Origin: GWF2-38-10 sp964527595
GTDB lineage: Bacteria > Babelota > Babeliae > Babelales > RVW-14
Reading direction: 5' to 3'
Length of the DNA stretch: 64,000 nucleotides
Assembly: GCA_964527595.1 (NCBI GenBank)
Contig: CAZGPI010000001.1
Location: 254,464 to 318,463 of the forward strand
Shown one piece after another: positions 1 through 9,119 of this stretch (its first letter is position 1; each line of letters starts with the position of its first letter). Under the pieces are notes generated by a model. The model worked only from the letters and a program-made list of their open reading frames with translations. It ran no database searches and was not told the DNA's origin. Both the position numbers and the translations under genes were made by a program.

Positions 1-675
1 CCATCCATCGCCAACCAAATGGTGCCAAATAGCCGAATTTAAAAAACGCGCAATTGGATAGTTTTCTGCATTCAATAAAAGCTCTTGATAATGATCAAAT
101 GTTTTGGGTTCAAAACAATACTCAAACAACCGCCCGGCAAAACCAAATAGCGCCTGCGCTTTTAGGTATCCATCAAAATGCGGAACGAGTAGTTGAGTAA
201 ATGCCTTATATTTATTAATAATAATGTCATAGTTCGCCTTAGCTTCTTCGTCGTTCATAAGCGTTGAGGCAAAATGCCCTTGCTTCAAACAATCGATAAA
301 CCGTGGCATATCTGCTTGAAATAAATCATATATTGCCGCAAAATTGGCTGCTAATTCTTTATCGATAGGCACAGATAATTGATAGCCATTTGCATTGATT
401 TGACCATTGGTAAATGTATGAAGAAATGGCGTCAATTGCTGTAATAATGCAAAGTTGTTTTCGTAGTTTTTTCGAAATTTTATCAAAAAAGAATCGTTAA
501 CGGCTGTTTTATAATCAGAAAAATTAACATCGGAGTAAACATCTTGAACTTTATGCCATTTTTTAAAAACTTCGCTGCTTTTTTTGTGTACGGCAAAAGA
601 CATTCCAATACTTGAATATAGCGCAAGCATAGAGGTTATCAAGGCTATATATCTTACCATTTTGAACAATCTCAT
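1..675 (-). CDS. Secreted protein of unknown function (3' part outside window)
   Basis: The reading frame is open from an ATG at 675 to base 1 without a stop (225 codons), so the C-terminus lies beyond the window. A GGAAGGG ribosome site sits 6 bases before the ATG. The first ~28 residues (basic start, then a hydrophobic run ending near SFAVHKK) form a signal peptide. The rest is mostly helical in character, with many aromatic residues and no catalytic motif I recognise. Its product is probably exported to the periplasm or beyond. I can assign no function. Confidence 0.75.
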   Translation of the reverse strand, partial: MRLFKMVRYIALITSMLALYSSIGMSFAVHKKSSEVFKKWHKVQDVYSDVNFSDYKTAVNDSFLIKFRKNYENNFALLQQLTPFLHTFTNGQINANGYQLSVPIDKELAANFAAIYDLFQADMPRFIDCLKQGHFASTLMNDEEAKANYDIIINKYKAFTQLLVPHFDGYLKAQALFGFAGRLFEYCFEPKTFDHYQELLLNAENYPIARFLNSAIWHHLVGDGW

Positions 676-818
676 AAATAACCCTTCCAACATAATAGTA
701 AAATCAAAACTAACTCAAACATCATAAATCAGTTTGTCTTTTTTTCAATAGACCTCTTCTGAAACCTAAGAAGAGAGTGATTTGCTTTTTTTTCTTATTT
801 TGTATTAATTTTGCAAAT

Positions 819-1054
819 TTTGTCATCCCGGGCTTGATCCGGGATCCATCCTACGCTATGCGCCCCTTGGACTTGTAGCTGCGGATGGCAGGCCATCTTC
901 TTCTTTGAATTGATCAGCACCTTAAGAATTGGAAGCGAGAATGGAAAATCGCTCTCATAGAAAAACTGAATCCAGAATGGAATGATTTATATGAAGGAAT
1001 TTTTGGACCAGAAGAAAAATAAGATGGATCCCGGATCAAGCCCGGGATGACAAA
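819..1054. mobile_element. Palindrome-bounded element with GIY-YIG relic
   Basis: Two copies of the same 32-bp sequence stand in inverted orientation at 819-850 and 1023-1054. Each is itself a hairpin (CCCGG, loop with TTGAT, CCGGG) flanked by TTTGTCAT and ATCCATC. The 172-bp interior ends in the C-terminal codons of a GIY-YIG nuclease. The perfect identity of the ends suggests a recent or gene-converted small mobile element. Related but diverged hairpins occur at 29521-29723. The whole non-coding stretch 676-1217 otherwise shows only the terminator at its right end. Confidence 0.6.
909..1022 (+). pseudogene. C-terminal relic of a GIY-YIG nuclease (YhbQ/UPF0213-like)
   Basis: A short open frame ending in TAA at 1020-1022 translates to about 37 residues. 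It includes LKNWKREWKIALIE and NPEWNDLYEGI, the usual C-terminal end of small GIY-YIG superfamily proteins (a KKW-R-WKI-LIE then NPEW-DLY pattern). The GIY and YIG strands and the catalytic Arg are missing, and a TGA lies in frame directly upstream at 906-908, so this is a decayed remnant. It lies wholly inside the inverted-repeat element, its stop codon touching the right repeat. Confidence 0.65.
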
Positions 1055-1165
1055 TTTGGCAGTATTAATATTGTTTAAAGATAAAAAATAATCGTTACTA
1101 TTTATGTTAAATAGGGTTCAGAATAGGTCTAATGAACCATCGCTGCATTCTCCTGATTAATCACA

Positions 1166-1196
1166 AAAAAAGCCTCGCATGATGCGAGGCTTTTTA
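1166..1196 (-). terminator. Rho-independent terminator of the CorC-like gene
   Basis: A GC-rich hairpin (GCCTCGCAT / ATGCGAGGC) is flanked by an A-run on the left and a T-run on the right, so it can work on either strand. It sits ~20 bases after the stop of the minus-strand gene that ends at 1218. Confidence 0.85.
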
Positions 1197-1217
1197 CATT
1201 AACAAATCATGTATGGG

Positions 1218-2498
1218 TTACGCTTGCGCCCCTTTATTAGCAATATCACTGTCCTCAAAAATTAAAACCTGAAAGACCCGACGCGAACTGGCTTGCTGAA
1301 CCTGAAAGCAATATGTTTCAAAAACAACTCGCTCACCCTTGCGCGGTAAATGTTGTAATTTTTCTGTAAGAAATCCGCCAAGTGTTATCGAATTTTTAGT
1401 ATTAAATTTTATTCTTAACAAATCTTCAACCTTTTCCAGACTAACACTTGCGTTAACCAACCATCCACCACGTTCCAATGGAACAATGTCGGTACTAATA
1501 ATTTCGTGTTCATCTGTTATTTCATCACCAATAATCTCTTCAAAGATATCTTCCAATGTTGCCAACCCAACAACACTACCATATTCATCTATAACAATTG
1601 CCATATGCATGCGTTTTTTCAAAAACTCACTCAATAGCTGGTTGATTTTCTGAGTTTCTGGCACAAATAAAACAGGGCGAACAAGCTCTTTTAGCAACTT
1701 CTTCTGTCCACGATAAAGCATCTCGAATACATCTTTTTGGTGAATGATACCGATGATATTGTCGTCCTTCCCTTCATACACAGGCAGGCGCGAATAACGA
1801 GAATTATGGAAGACTTCTATAACCTTATCAACATCAGACTCTACCGCGATGAGAATAATGTCGGTTTTTGGGATCAATATTTCTTTAACAACAGTTTGCC
1901 CCAAGCCAAAAATGTTTTGAAGCATTTCTGTTTTTTCACGCTCCATGAGGCCTTTTTCGTCACTATAATCAATCAAGAATTCTATTTCTTTTTCAGAAAT
2001 CACATCTTGCCGCTCGAGAACATGGGTCCCACCAACTTTGCTGAAAAAATAATCGGCTATTTTCAACAAAAGCGTCACCAATGGATAGGCCAAATGAAAC
2101 AATCCATTAATCAAAAACAGGAACGATCTAAACAATTTTTCATGGTGCGTTTTTGCAAAACTTTTTGGAATAATCTCACCAAAGATTAAAATCATGGCCG
2201 TTGCAAGAGCCACGCCAATTGGCAATCCCATATGTTGCCCCAAGAACCGTTGCATAATATGAGAAATCAAAACCGAGGTTAAAACGTGAGCAAAATTATT
2301 GGCCAACAATATGGTAATCAATATGCGTTGTGGATTCTTTTCCCAAGATTCAAACAACGTCTTGTATCGAGCAACCGAAAGCTCAAGCTCCTTAAGCTTA
2401 AATAGACGCAGCGCCGTAAATGCCGTCTCTAAAAAAGCAAAAAGCGCCGCAAAAAAAAGTGACCCTAAAAATAAGAATACCTCAATTGAAATCGACAT
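1218..2498 (-). CDS. CNNM/CorC-type membrane protein with CBS pair
   Basis: A protein of 426 residues with the full HlyC/CorC (UPF0053) architecture. A DUF21/CNNM membrane domain with about four hydrophobic segments covers roughly residues 1-165 and carries the family motif GEIIPK. A CBS-domain pair follows (~200-325, including SRYSRLPVYEG). A C-terminal CorC/HlyC domain ends the protein (~335-415). Family members are inner-membrane proteins linked to Mg2+/Co2+ efflux or resistance. I chose the ATG at 2498 because GGGAG lies 9 bases upstream; the TTG three codons earlier abuts that site. The gene is followed by a strong hairpin terminator. Confidence 0.9.
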   Translation of the reverse strand: MSISIEVFLFLGSLFFAALFAFLETAFTALRLFKLKELELSVARYKTLFESWEKNPQRILITILLANNFAHVLTSVLISHIMQRFLGQHMGLPIGVALATAMILIFGEIIPKSFAKTHHEKLFRSFLFLINGLFHLAYPLVTLLLKIADYFFSKVGGTHVLERQDVISEKEIEFLIDYSDEKGLMEREKTEMLQNIFGLGQTVVKEILIPKTDIILIAVESDVDKVIEVFHNSRYSRLPVYEGKDDNIIGIIHQKDVFEMLYRGQKKLLKELVRPVLFVPETQKINQLLSEFLKKRMHMAIVIDEYGSVVGLATLEDIFEEIIGDEITDEHEIISTDIVPLERGGWLVNASVSLEKVEDLLRIKFNTKNSITLGGFLTEKLQHLPRKGERVVFETYCFQVQQASSRRVFQVLIFEDSDIANKGAQA

Positions 2499-2531
2499 AT
2501 CACACAACTCCCTTAAGAAAAATTAATGCCC

Positions 2532-4139
2532 TTATGCTCGTAATTGTTTTTTATCAATCTTGCCGGTTGCATTCATCGGAAGATCTTCTAAATAAACAAA
2601 CTTACGAGGAATTTTGTAAGTAGCTAAATTATGGAAACAAAGATCTCTCAACTCTTTTTCCAAGCCTTTATCTTTCGTTTTTACCGCTAAAAAAGCTACC
2701 GGAACCTCACCAGACATTTCCTCTGCTTGGCCAACAACAGCGGCCTTTAAAACACTTGGATGCGCAAGTAGCACATTTTCGATTTCTGCTGGGTAAATAT
2801 TAAAGCCCTTGTGAATAATCACATCTTTTAGGCGGCCCTTTATGGCCAAATTCCCTCTGTGATCAATCATACCTAGGTCGCCAGTATTCAACCACCCGTC
2901 GTGCAGAATTTGCGTTGTTGCTTCAGGAAGATTGTAATAACCTAGCATTACATTATCACCACGTACCCACAAAGTGCCAACTTGTCCAATCGGCAAACTC
3001 AACCCTGAGTCATCTCTAATGTCACAATCAATATCGCGCAAAACAGGGCCGACCGTATCGGTTGGCTCTGCATAATTTTTATAATTGATCGCAATAACGG
3101 GCGATGATTCGGTCAGGCCATATCCCGACGCGATCTTTCTCCCATAAATCATACTAAAGGCAGATCGAATCTTATCCGGAAGCATATCGGCGCCAGAAAC
3201 AAAAAACTTAACCGAATCAAGTTGTGCCGTTTTCATAAGACATAACAAACCGTATAATGCAGGCACGCCAATAAACAACGTCGGCTTATGCGCCAACCCT
3301 TCCGAGATAAGTCTTCTGTCTATTTTTTGCACAACGATAACAGAAGATCCTGTCATTGCCGGCACCCAAATACATACATTTTGAGCAAAAACATGGAATA
3401 GCGGCAAAACACAAAAAAATCTTTCCCCATCGCACAAATTACACATCCTAATGCGAGCGGCAACCTGTAAAACATTGGTTACGATATTTTTTGACGAAAG
3501 CATAACCCCTTTAGGCAAGCCCGTAGTTCCTGATGTATAAAGCAATAGACACAACTCATCGCTCGGCAACTCTGGCAATTCAACCAATGCCGCATCCTCA
3601 TCAAAGCGCTCAGGAATAGGCATTTCCCAATCAATAGCATCCGCTATTAACATTATCTGTGGAAGCTGAACAAGAAGTTCTGTGTGTAAAAATTTATCTA
3701 AATTTGTTTGATATTGCGAAGACACAATGATTAAGCGCGGCGCCGCATCATTAATGACATGCGCAAGCTCTCTTTCATGCAAATAAATATTTATAGGGAC
3801 CGCAACGGCAGCGCACTGCCAAATTGCCCAATATGCAACATAAAAATCTAAAGAATTTTCGCAATAAAGAAGCACTCGATCTCGAGGTTGTATGCCTTGT
3901 TGCTTTAGTTTATTGCTCAGCGAAAGCGCACGAAAAAAGAGCTCTCGATAAGATATCGACCGCTCTTTTCCGATAAGCGCCAGATTATTGGGATATTTTT
4001 TATATGCCCGCTGAAGGAGTTTGCCCGAAAAGATCAACCCGTTGCTATAAGTGCAATCATCCTTCAAGCGTGCATAAAAGTCATGTTCATTGAGCAAGCT
4101 TTTTCTGAATATTTTTTTCAACCAGCCAAAATTACCCAT
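2532..4139 (-). CDS. AMP-dependent acyl-CoA synthetase (long-chain fatty acid CoA ligase type)
   Basis: A 535-residue member of the adenylate-forming (ANL) superfamily. It would activate a carboxylic acid, probably a fatty acid, with ATP and CoA. Visible signatures are the P-loop-like YTSGTTGLPKGVM near residue 205, GYGLTESSP, the hinge region NTGDLGMIDHRGNL with GRLKDVIIHKGFNIYP, and the catalytic lysine region ATGKIDKKQL at the C-terminus. Length is normal for FadD-like enzymes. It may salvage host fatty acids, but the substrate cannot be read from sequence. It is followed by the CorC-like gene after 33 bases and preceded by a ferredoxin gene. Confidence 0.9.
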   Translation of the reverse strand: MGNFGWLKKIFRKSLLNEHDFYARLKDDCTYSNGLIFSGKLLQRAYKKYPNNLALIGKERSISYRELFFRALSLSNKLKQQGIQPRDRVLLYCENSLDFYVAYWAIWQCAAVAVPINIYLHERELAHVINDAAPRLIIVSSQYQTNLDKFLHTELLVQLPQIMLIADAIDWEMPIPERFDEDAALVELPELPSDELCLLLYTSGTTGLPKGVMLSSKNIVTNVLQVAARIRMCNLCDGERFFCVLPLFHVFAQNVCIWVPAMTGSSVIVVQKIDRRLISEGLAHKPTLFIGVPALYGLLCLMKTAQLDSVKFFVSGADMLPDKIRSAFSMIYGRKIASGYGLTESSPVIAINYKNYAEPTDTVGPVLRDIDCDIRDDSGLSLPIGQVGTLWVRGDNVMLGYYNLPEATTQILHDGWLNTGDLGMIDHRGNLAIKGRLKDVIIHKGFNIYPAEIENVLLAHPSVLKAAVVGQAEEMSGEVPVAFLAVKTKDKGLEKELRDLCFHNLATYKIPRKFVYLEDLPMNATGKIDKKQLRA

Positions 4140-4161
4140 AAAAATCTTTGCTCATTTAAAA

Positions 4162-4353
4162 CTAATCTTTTTCTTCAAAAACAATAACTTGAACCGGACA
4201 CAAATCGGCAGCTTCCTGAATTAATGCTTTGTGTTTTTCAAGGTTAGCATCAGGCAAAATATCTGCTGTGCGATTGATGGTAAAAACCTGCGGGCAAATA
4301 GCTGCGCATGAGCCACACGAAACGCACCCCGGTTCTATATAAAGTTTTTTCAT
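4162..4353 (-). CDS. Single-cluster [4Fe-4S] ferredoxin
   Basis: A 63-residue protein with C10-x2-C13-x2-C16-x3-C20-P and a distal C52-P. The first three cysteines plus C52 match the ligand set of monocluster 4Fe-4S ferredoxins; C20 is an extra cysteine. It would be a small cytosolic electron carrier. An upstream in-frame extension to 4581 runs through the neighbouring gene in another frame and has no support, so I use the ATG at 4353. It lies 25 bases downstream of the acidic Cys-rich protein and is probably co-transcribed with it. No redox partner enzyme is visible nearby. Confidence 0.88.
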   Translation of the reverse strand: MKKLYIEPGCVSCGSCAAICPQVFTINRTADILPDANLEKHKALIQEAADLCPVQVIVFEEKD

Positions 4354-4378
4354 GAAAAACTCTTGTCTTAATGCGTTA

Positions 4379-5053
4379 TTATTTGGCTTTCTTTTTGTCG
4401 TTGCCTTCTGCTTGTTCAGCGAGCTCGTTAAACTTGGCAAAAACATCAACCTCACCACAGCACCCAGCTTTGTCGCCAGATTTTGAGCTGCAAGAACAAT
4501 CGTCTTCATTGCAATCGTCACAATCACAATCTTCGTCATCTTCATCGCATTCTTCATCAAGATCTTCTTGATCTTGAACAAATGTTTCCAAGAGCAACTC
4601 GACTTCTTTTATGCTACCTTCATTGAGCGCTTCCTTGATATCTTCAATCATGTTGAGAAGATTTTCTTTTGAAAGTTCGCCTTCTTCGATAACATTACGC
4701 TTGAGCTCTTCGGTGCTCAAAAGCTCTTCATCTTCATCAATCATCAAATCCATGACTTCTTTTGCTTTTTCTTTATCAGAAATCTTTCGAACATTTTCAA
4801 GCATGGCTGTTTGCTCAACCAAGAAATCAACGTCTTCTTGAGTTTCTTCGTCAAACTTCTTTGCCTGCTCTACAATCAACTCATGGATTTTTTCTAATCC
4901 GCGAGCGTCCTCAGGATCGCTAACGTTTTTAGCTTTTTTATCAACCATGGCAAGAAAATCAGCAAAAATACTTGCGCATTCTTTTTGTGCTTCTTTTTGT
5001 TTTTCAAGTAAAAAAGCGGACTGCTCGAGCAATATTTCTAATTTTGACATCAT
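4379..5053 (-). CDS. Acidic coiled-coil protein with Cys-rich acidic tail
   Basis: A protein of about 224 residues that is strongly acidic. The N-terminal ~150 residues are Leu/Glu/Lys-rich and likely helical or coiled-coil. Near residues 168-205 there is a tract dense in Asp/Glu with eight cysteines (pattern CDxDDxDCDCDDC and a final GCCG), suggesting metal binding. There is no signal peptide. The start is ATG ATG at 5053/5050 behind GGAAGG, which lies inside the longer in-frame extension to 5077. It forms a likely two-gene unit with the ferredoxin downstream, so an iron or Fe-S handling role is possible. I know no family for it. Confidence 0.7.
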   Translation of the reverse strand: MMSKLEILLEQSAFLLEKQKEAQKECASIFADFLAMVDKKAKNVSDPEDARGLEKIHELIVEQAKKFDEETQEDVDFLVEQTAMLENVRKISDKEKAKEVMDLMIDEDEELLSTEELKRNVIEEGELSKENLLNMIEDIKEALNEGSIKEVELLLETFVQDQEDLDEECDEDDEDCDCDDCNEDDCSCSSKSGDKAGCCGEVDVFAKFNELAEQAEGNDKKKAK

Positions 5054-5205
5054 GAGGCACCTTCCATAAATTTTCATTAATGTTTATATATGAGAACACA
5101 AACCAATATAAATACTCGTCTATTTTACCCTAATATACGAATTTGTGCGAGGAAAACAAAACAAATACAGATAGAAAGATTAAGCCTTGTTCTGCCCATT
5201 GTTTT

Positions 5206-6471
5206 TTAGACTTTTATGGTTTTTTTGTAAAAATCTTCACGATTTTGCAACATTTTAACATATGCCAAAGGTAAAACACTTCTTAAAATCCCCGTAACCT
5301 TTTCATAATCTTCTGGAGCTACCTTGGCAGAACTAACCTTATCGGACTTGATGCTTGATTTATGCTTTTCGGTCAATAAGCCTGGCTCCTTAATGCTTTT
5401 TGCCGGCAACTTCCAATATGAACCCAAAAAGCTCACCCCTATATTCCCTTTATCACAAAACAAAAGGTAAATGACTCGCATCGTTGCGTCGTACTTCTTA
5501 CCATCAACCTCAATCAATTTCGATGGTGCATATTCTTCTATCAAAAAAGTTTTATTTTTATCTTTTACCCAATAGCCATAAGTTGGGTCGGTAAGATCGG
5601 GAAACAGGCTCGGGTTTTCTACAATCGCCCTAAGGGTCCTGCGCAAATCCCTTCTTTTCACAATAATTATCCCATTACCCTTAGCTGAATTTATCGGCTT
5701 AATAACGAAACAATCACATTGTAATTTATCGGTAACCTTTTTGGCCAACTCTCGATAATAATTCTTTTCAAGAACGATGCATTTTGGCCGATATTTTTTT
5801 AATACATCATCTTCAAACAATGAGTCCATAAGGATTTTATTGTTACCAAATAACCCAAGCGCCTCACATAATATCAAGGCCTTAGGATGCCGTTTTTTGA
5901 GTACCATTGCTGAAGGGGTGCGATATCCGTTATCGCGCAACACGACAACAGCATTGTGGTCAGAAAAGAAGCCAGCCGGCTTTTCTTGTTTTAGGCAGTC
6001 GATAAACGAAACGTCTTGTCCTAGTTTTTGCAAATCACGAGCATACCTACCGCCCAAGGCCTCATATTCTGTAAGAGCTTTTTCACTACGCATTTCGTCG
6101 GTAAAGCCATTAATAATAAGCCTCGGTGACAAATTTAAGCAACTGCAAAAATGCCACAGAGTCCGCCAAACAGTACCATTCCGGTAGAGTTTATCAAACC
6201 CCTTAAACATAGAACGCGGACCCTCTCCCAATTCGCAAATTTTTAGATTCTCTCCGTCAAATTTTAAATCAACAATACCCAATGATATATCGCTGGAAAA
6301 TTGATTTTGTGGAACAGTTTCAACTACCAGACTATCCAAAGTATCGCGGCACACTTCAAATTCATGAGAATAATTTTTAATTTTCGTCGCAAAAACAGTA
6401 ACGTTGCTACAAAAAACAACACCCGCTAAACACAGAAATAGAGCCGCTCTTTTTTTAAGTATCTTTTCCAC
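5206..6471 (-). CDS. Exported ATP-grasp-like protein, paralogue 1
   Basis: A 421-residue protein with a clear signal peptide (RAALFLCLAGVVFC, cleavage near VFA-TK). The central-to-C-terminal part resembles an ATP-grasp fold. FVIKPINSAKGNGIIIV matches the Lys-containing, Gly-rich nucleotide loop, FLIEEYAPS gives the adenine-side acidic pair, and KYDATMRVIYL resembles the metal/substrate strand of tubulin-tyrosine-ligase-like enzymes. The N-terminal family mark is LKFDGENLKICELGEG. Two paralogues lie at 6485-7708 and 14714-15946. It has a GTG start with GGAAGGGC upstream and lies 13 bases after paralogue 2. The reaction and substrate are unknown, and ATP use outside the cytosol would be odd. 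Confidence 0.6.
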   Translation of the reverse strand: MEKILKKRAALFLCLAGVVFCSNVTVFATKIKNYSHEFEVCRDTLDSLVVETVPQNQFSSDISLGIVDLKFDGENLKICELGEGPRSMFKGFDKLYRNGTVWRTLWHFCSCLNLSPRLIINGFTDEMRSEKALTEYEALGGRYARDLQKLGQDVSFIDCLKQEKPAGFFSDHNAVVVLRDNGYRTPSAMVLKKRHPKALILCEALGLFGNNKILMDSLFEDDVLKKYRPKCIVLEKNYYRELAKKVTDKLQCDCFVIKPINSAKGNGIIIVKRRDLRRTLRAIVENPSLFPDLTDPTYGYWVKDKNKTFLIEEYAPSKLIEVDGKKYDATMRVIYLLFCDKGNIGVSFLGSYWKLPAKSIKEPGLLTEKHKSSIKSDKVSSAKVAPEDYEKVTGILRSVLPLAYVKMLQNREDFYKKTIKV

Positions 6472-6484
6472 AGCCTGCCCTTCC

Positions 6485-7708
6485 CTACCGATTTAAACGG
6501 CGCTTTATAAAAGATTGCCGAACCTTTTTAGCCGCCTCTTTCATTTCAATACTATACATTTTTTTAAAAACTTTTGGCAGCACAGCACCAAGTATCATTG
6601 TAACCAATTTGTAATCGTCACGATCTACAAGACAAGAACTTTGCCCATCGTTAACAATATGCGATTTGTGTGTTTCGGTAATCGTTCCACCCTCAGATAT
6701 AGCTTTTGCAGGCAATTTCCAATACGCATCCAAAAATGTAACGAGTGGTAGATTGTCTTCAACGATCACGATAAAAGCAACCCGCATCGTTGGATCATAC
6801 CACTTATTGTTGACATGAACGGGAAGCGACTCAACAAATTCTTCAACCAGAAAGGTCTCTTCTTTATCGGCCTGCCAATAATCTATTTCTGAGTCTTGCA
6901 ATATAGGCAATTCTTTTTTTTTACCAACAACGCAAGTCAATGCTTCTTGTAGTAAATCGTTTTCAACAATAACAATACCACGGCCCATTGATGACGCAAT
7001 TGGCTTAATAACATAGCGCGCCGCCGGCATAAATCTAAAAATATCATTAATCTGCGCCGAACAGTTCCGTTTGTTACATACTCTGCAATGAGGTCGATAG
7101 CCAATCAGATCATTGTCTCCATCAAACAATAAATGGGTTAAGTATTTGTTTCCGACAACCCCCGCACTCGTTTGATCTAAAACTAAAATATTTTGATGTT
7201 GTTTAATAAAATTTTGCAATGAATCCATCTTTTTTCTAATAATAAGAAACCCTGAATAGTCCGATATTTTTATTTTATCCTTTTTATCGGCTTTTTGCTC
7301 AGAAGCTTGTTTAAATTCTGCATCATTCTGCAACTCAAGTAATGACCTAAAAGTTCGCCCGCCAATTTTCTTAAAATCATTACACGCTATTTCTTGAATA
7401 TTTTCATCATTTAATCGCGGAGAAACAAACCAAATCGGCTTCTTAAATTGTGCCAAATATTCCCAAACAAGCGCCCACATTTTACCGGGACCATGCAGCG
7501 CATCATATCCCCTAAAAGTAGAATAAACCCCCTGGCCAAATTCACAAATTTTAAGCCGATCGCCATCAAATTTAAGATCGGCAATACAAAATGAAATTTG
7601 CGGAGAAATCTCTTCAATTGAACCTCCGCTGAGTACCTCAGCACACAAAAAAAATATGCTCAATATATATATATATATATTCACGCGATTATCCCACCCA
7701 AAAAACAT
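6485..7708 (-). CDS. Exported ATP-grasp-like protein, paralogue 2
   Basis: About 407 residues; the same family as its downstream neighbour. It shares LKFDGDRLKICEFGQG near the N-terminus, then YVIKPIASSMGRGIVIV, FLVEEFVES, KWYDPTMRVAFIV, and a C-terminal block with YWKLPAKAI and ETHKSHI. The leader is hydrophobic (VNIYIYILSIFFLC) and partly encoded by nine AT dinucleotides. I prefer the ATG at 7708, 8 bases past the stop of the glycosyltransferase upstream; a TTG at 7720 would overlap it. The three minus-strand genes from 8931 to 5206 form one tight run. The fold assignment is motif-based. Confidence 0.6.
   Translation of the reverse strand: MFFGWDNRVNIYIYILSIFFLCAEVLSGGSIEEISPQISFCIADLKFDGDRLKICEFGQGVYSTFRGYDALHGPGKMWALVWEYLAQFKKPIWFVSPRLNDENIQEIACNDFKKIGGRTFRSLLELQNDAEFKQASEQKADKKDKIKISDYSGFLIIRKKMDSLQNFIKQHQNILVLDQTSAGVVGNKYLTHLLFDGDNDLIGYRPHCRVCNKRNCSAQINDIFRFMPAARYVIKPIASSMGRGIVIVENDLLQEALTCVVGKKKELPILQDSEIDYWQADKEETFLVEEFVESLPVHVNNKWYDPTMRVAFIVIVEDNLPLVTFLDAYWKLPAKAISEGGTITETHKSHIVNDGQSSCLVDRDDYKLVTMILGAVLPKVFKKMYSIEMKEAAKKVRQSFIKRRLNR
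7663..7680. repeat. (AT)9 dinucleotide repeat inside a leader-peptide coding region
   Basis: Nine perfect AT units lie in codons ~14-20 of the gene ending at 6485 and encode alternating Ile/Tyr. Gain or loss of one unit would shift the frame close to the start, which is the usual layout of slippage-based switching. Confidence 0.8.
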
Positions 7709-7716
7709 TTTATTTC

Positions 7717-8931
7717 TCAATCAATATAAACATCATGGTACATTTTCTTAATGTTTTTTATCAAAGACTCGCTAGTAAAGGACTCTCTAACAAGTTCAAA
7801 GACATTTTTCCCAAGACGTTCTTGCAAATCCTTATTATCAATTATTACCTTGATTTTTAAGGCTAAATCAACAGGATCATTATTTTTAAAAAGAAGCCCT
7901 GTTTTCTGATTAAAAATAATATAGTTTGCCGCAGCAATTTGGTCCGAAACAATAATTGGCTTCTTAAGCAATGCTGCCTCAACAATAACCGCGCCAAAAG
8001 ACTCACCTTTACTGGAAAGAACATTAATGTCCGAATGATAAAAAATGGCAGGAACCTCATCAGAAAAGCCTAATATATGCACCCAGTTTTGTAAATTTAA
8101 TAGAATTATCGATTTTTCAATTTTGCCCCTCAAGACCCCATCCCCAACCAACATGAGCTTTACGGGCGTTTTCAATGTATAAACGAGGTAATGAATTGCC
8201 TGCAAAAGACACTCATGATTTTTATATTCGGTAAACGAAGCGGCCATAACTACGACAGGATTATCACCAATATCAATATTAAATCTTTTCTTAAAGAAAG
8301 CTCCGCTTGATTGCGAAGTGGTAAAATTTAAAAACCTTTCATCGTCAACACACGGTGGCGTATGCCATACTTTCTTTTTTTTTAGCCGCAAGCAATGGTT
8401 CATATCTTCGATATGATCTACAACATCTTTACTAACAGCTGCAACATAATCAAATGAACTAATGATTTCAGGCGCTGGAATGGCAGGACTATGCCATGTA
8501 AAAAGTGTTTTAACCGGAAAAAGCTCTTTGATTCTTTTTGCTACTAGGTGTGATTGCGGTGGATAATTAAAATGTATAATGTCTATTTTTCGCTTAGAAC
8601 AAACCACAATTAAACTACGCAAAAGGCTTTCAGCGAAAAGTTTTTTATTTTTTTTAAAGGTAAAATAATGAAGATTTTGCTTATCAAACTCTTTTTGAAT
8701 CTTTGAATTTTCTTTGATTAAAACACATACTTCATATCCATCATTTAAAAGATTTTTATAAAGCTTGGTTATATATTGAGATATTCCTCCCCACGTAGGA
8801 GCAAGGTGCACCAAAAGAATTGACGGCTTAGAATTATCTGGTATAGCAATTCTCGAAACAGCAAAATTTATAGACAAAAATGAACCTATTAAAAAAAAAC
8901 AGATTGTTTTTCTGTTTAAAAAAAAATTCAT
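7717..8931 (-). CDS. Exported GT-B glycosyltransferase (GT4-like), copy 1
   Basis: About 404 residues from the ATG at 8931 (AAAGGA upstream). A GTG start at 9018 is possible but would bury the leader. A hydrophobic signal segment (TICFFLIGSFLSINFA) precedes a GT4-type enzyme: N-terminal LLVHLAPTWGGISQYITKLYK, C-terminal LMLVGDGVLRGKIE, then SSKGESFGAVIVEAALLKKPII, the E-x7-E region that binds the sugar nucleotide. Such enzymes are normally cytosolic. It resembles the copies at 10441-11655 and 15935-17194. First gene of a tight run with two ATP-grasp-like genes. Confidence 0.8.
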   Translation of the reverse strand: MNFFLNRKTICFFLIGSFLSINFAVSRIAIPDNSKPSILLVHLAPTWGGISQYITKLYKNLLNDGYEVCVLIKENSKIQKEFDKQNLHYFTFKKNKKLFAESLLRSLIVVCSKRKIDIIHFNYPPQSHLVAKRIKELFPVKTLFTWHSPAIPAPEIISSFDYVAAVSKDVVDHIEDMNHCLRLKKKKVWHTPPCVDDERFLNFTTSQSSGAFFKKRFNIDIGDNPVVVMAASFTEYKNHECLLQAIHYLVYTLKTPVKLMLVGDGVLRGKIEKSIILLNLQNWVHILGFSDEVPAIFYHSDINVLSSKGESFGAVIVEAALLKKPIIVSDQIAAANYIIFNQKTGLLFKNNDPVDLALKIKVIIDNKDLQERLGKNVFELVRESFTSESLIKNIKKMYHDVYID

Positions 8932-9119
8932 CCAAATTCCTTTCATTGAAAACAAAAAATAAGCATTCTTTTTCTTAAAATTAAAACCGGAAAAACCTAA
9001 TTGCACTAAATTTAACACCTCTTTAACTGTTATATCTAATTAATTGATTTTTTCATTGTTTTTATCTTAAAATAAAGTATCTATTTTATACAATCAACCT
9101 AAAACAAGAGAGGCCTATC

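Noticed and set aside
4162..4581. 139-residue frame containing the ferredoxin
   Set aside because: The first ~75 residues overlap the acidic protein gene in another frame, are low-complexity, and have no ribosome site; the ferredoxin starts at 4353.
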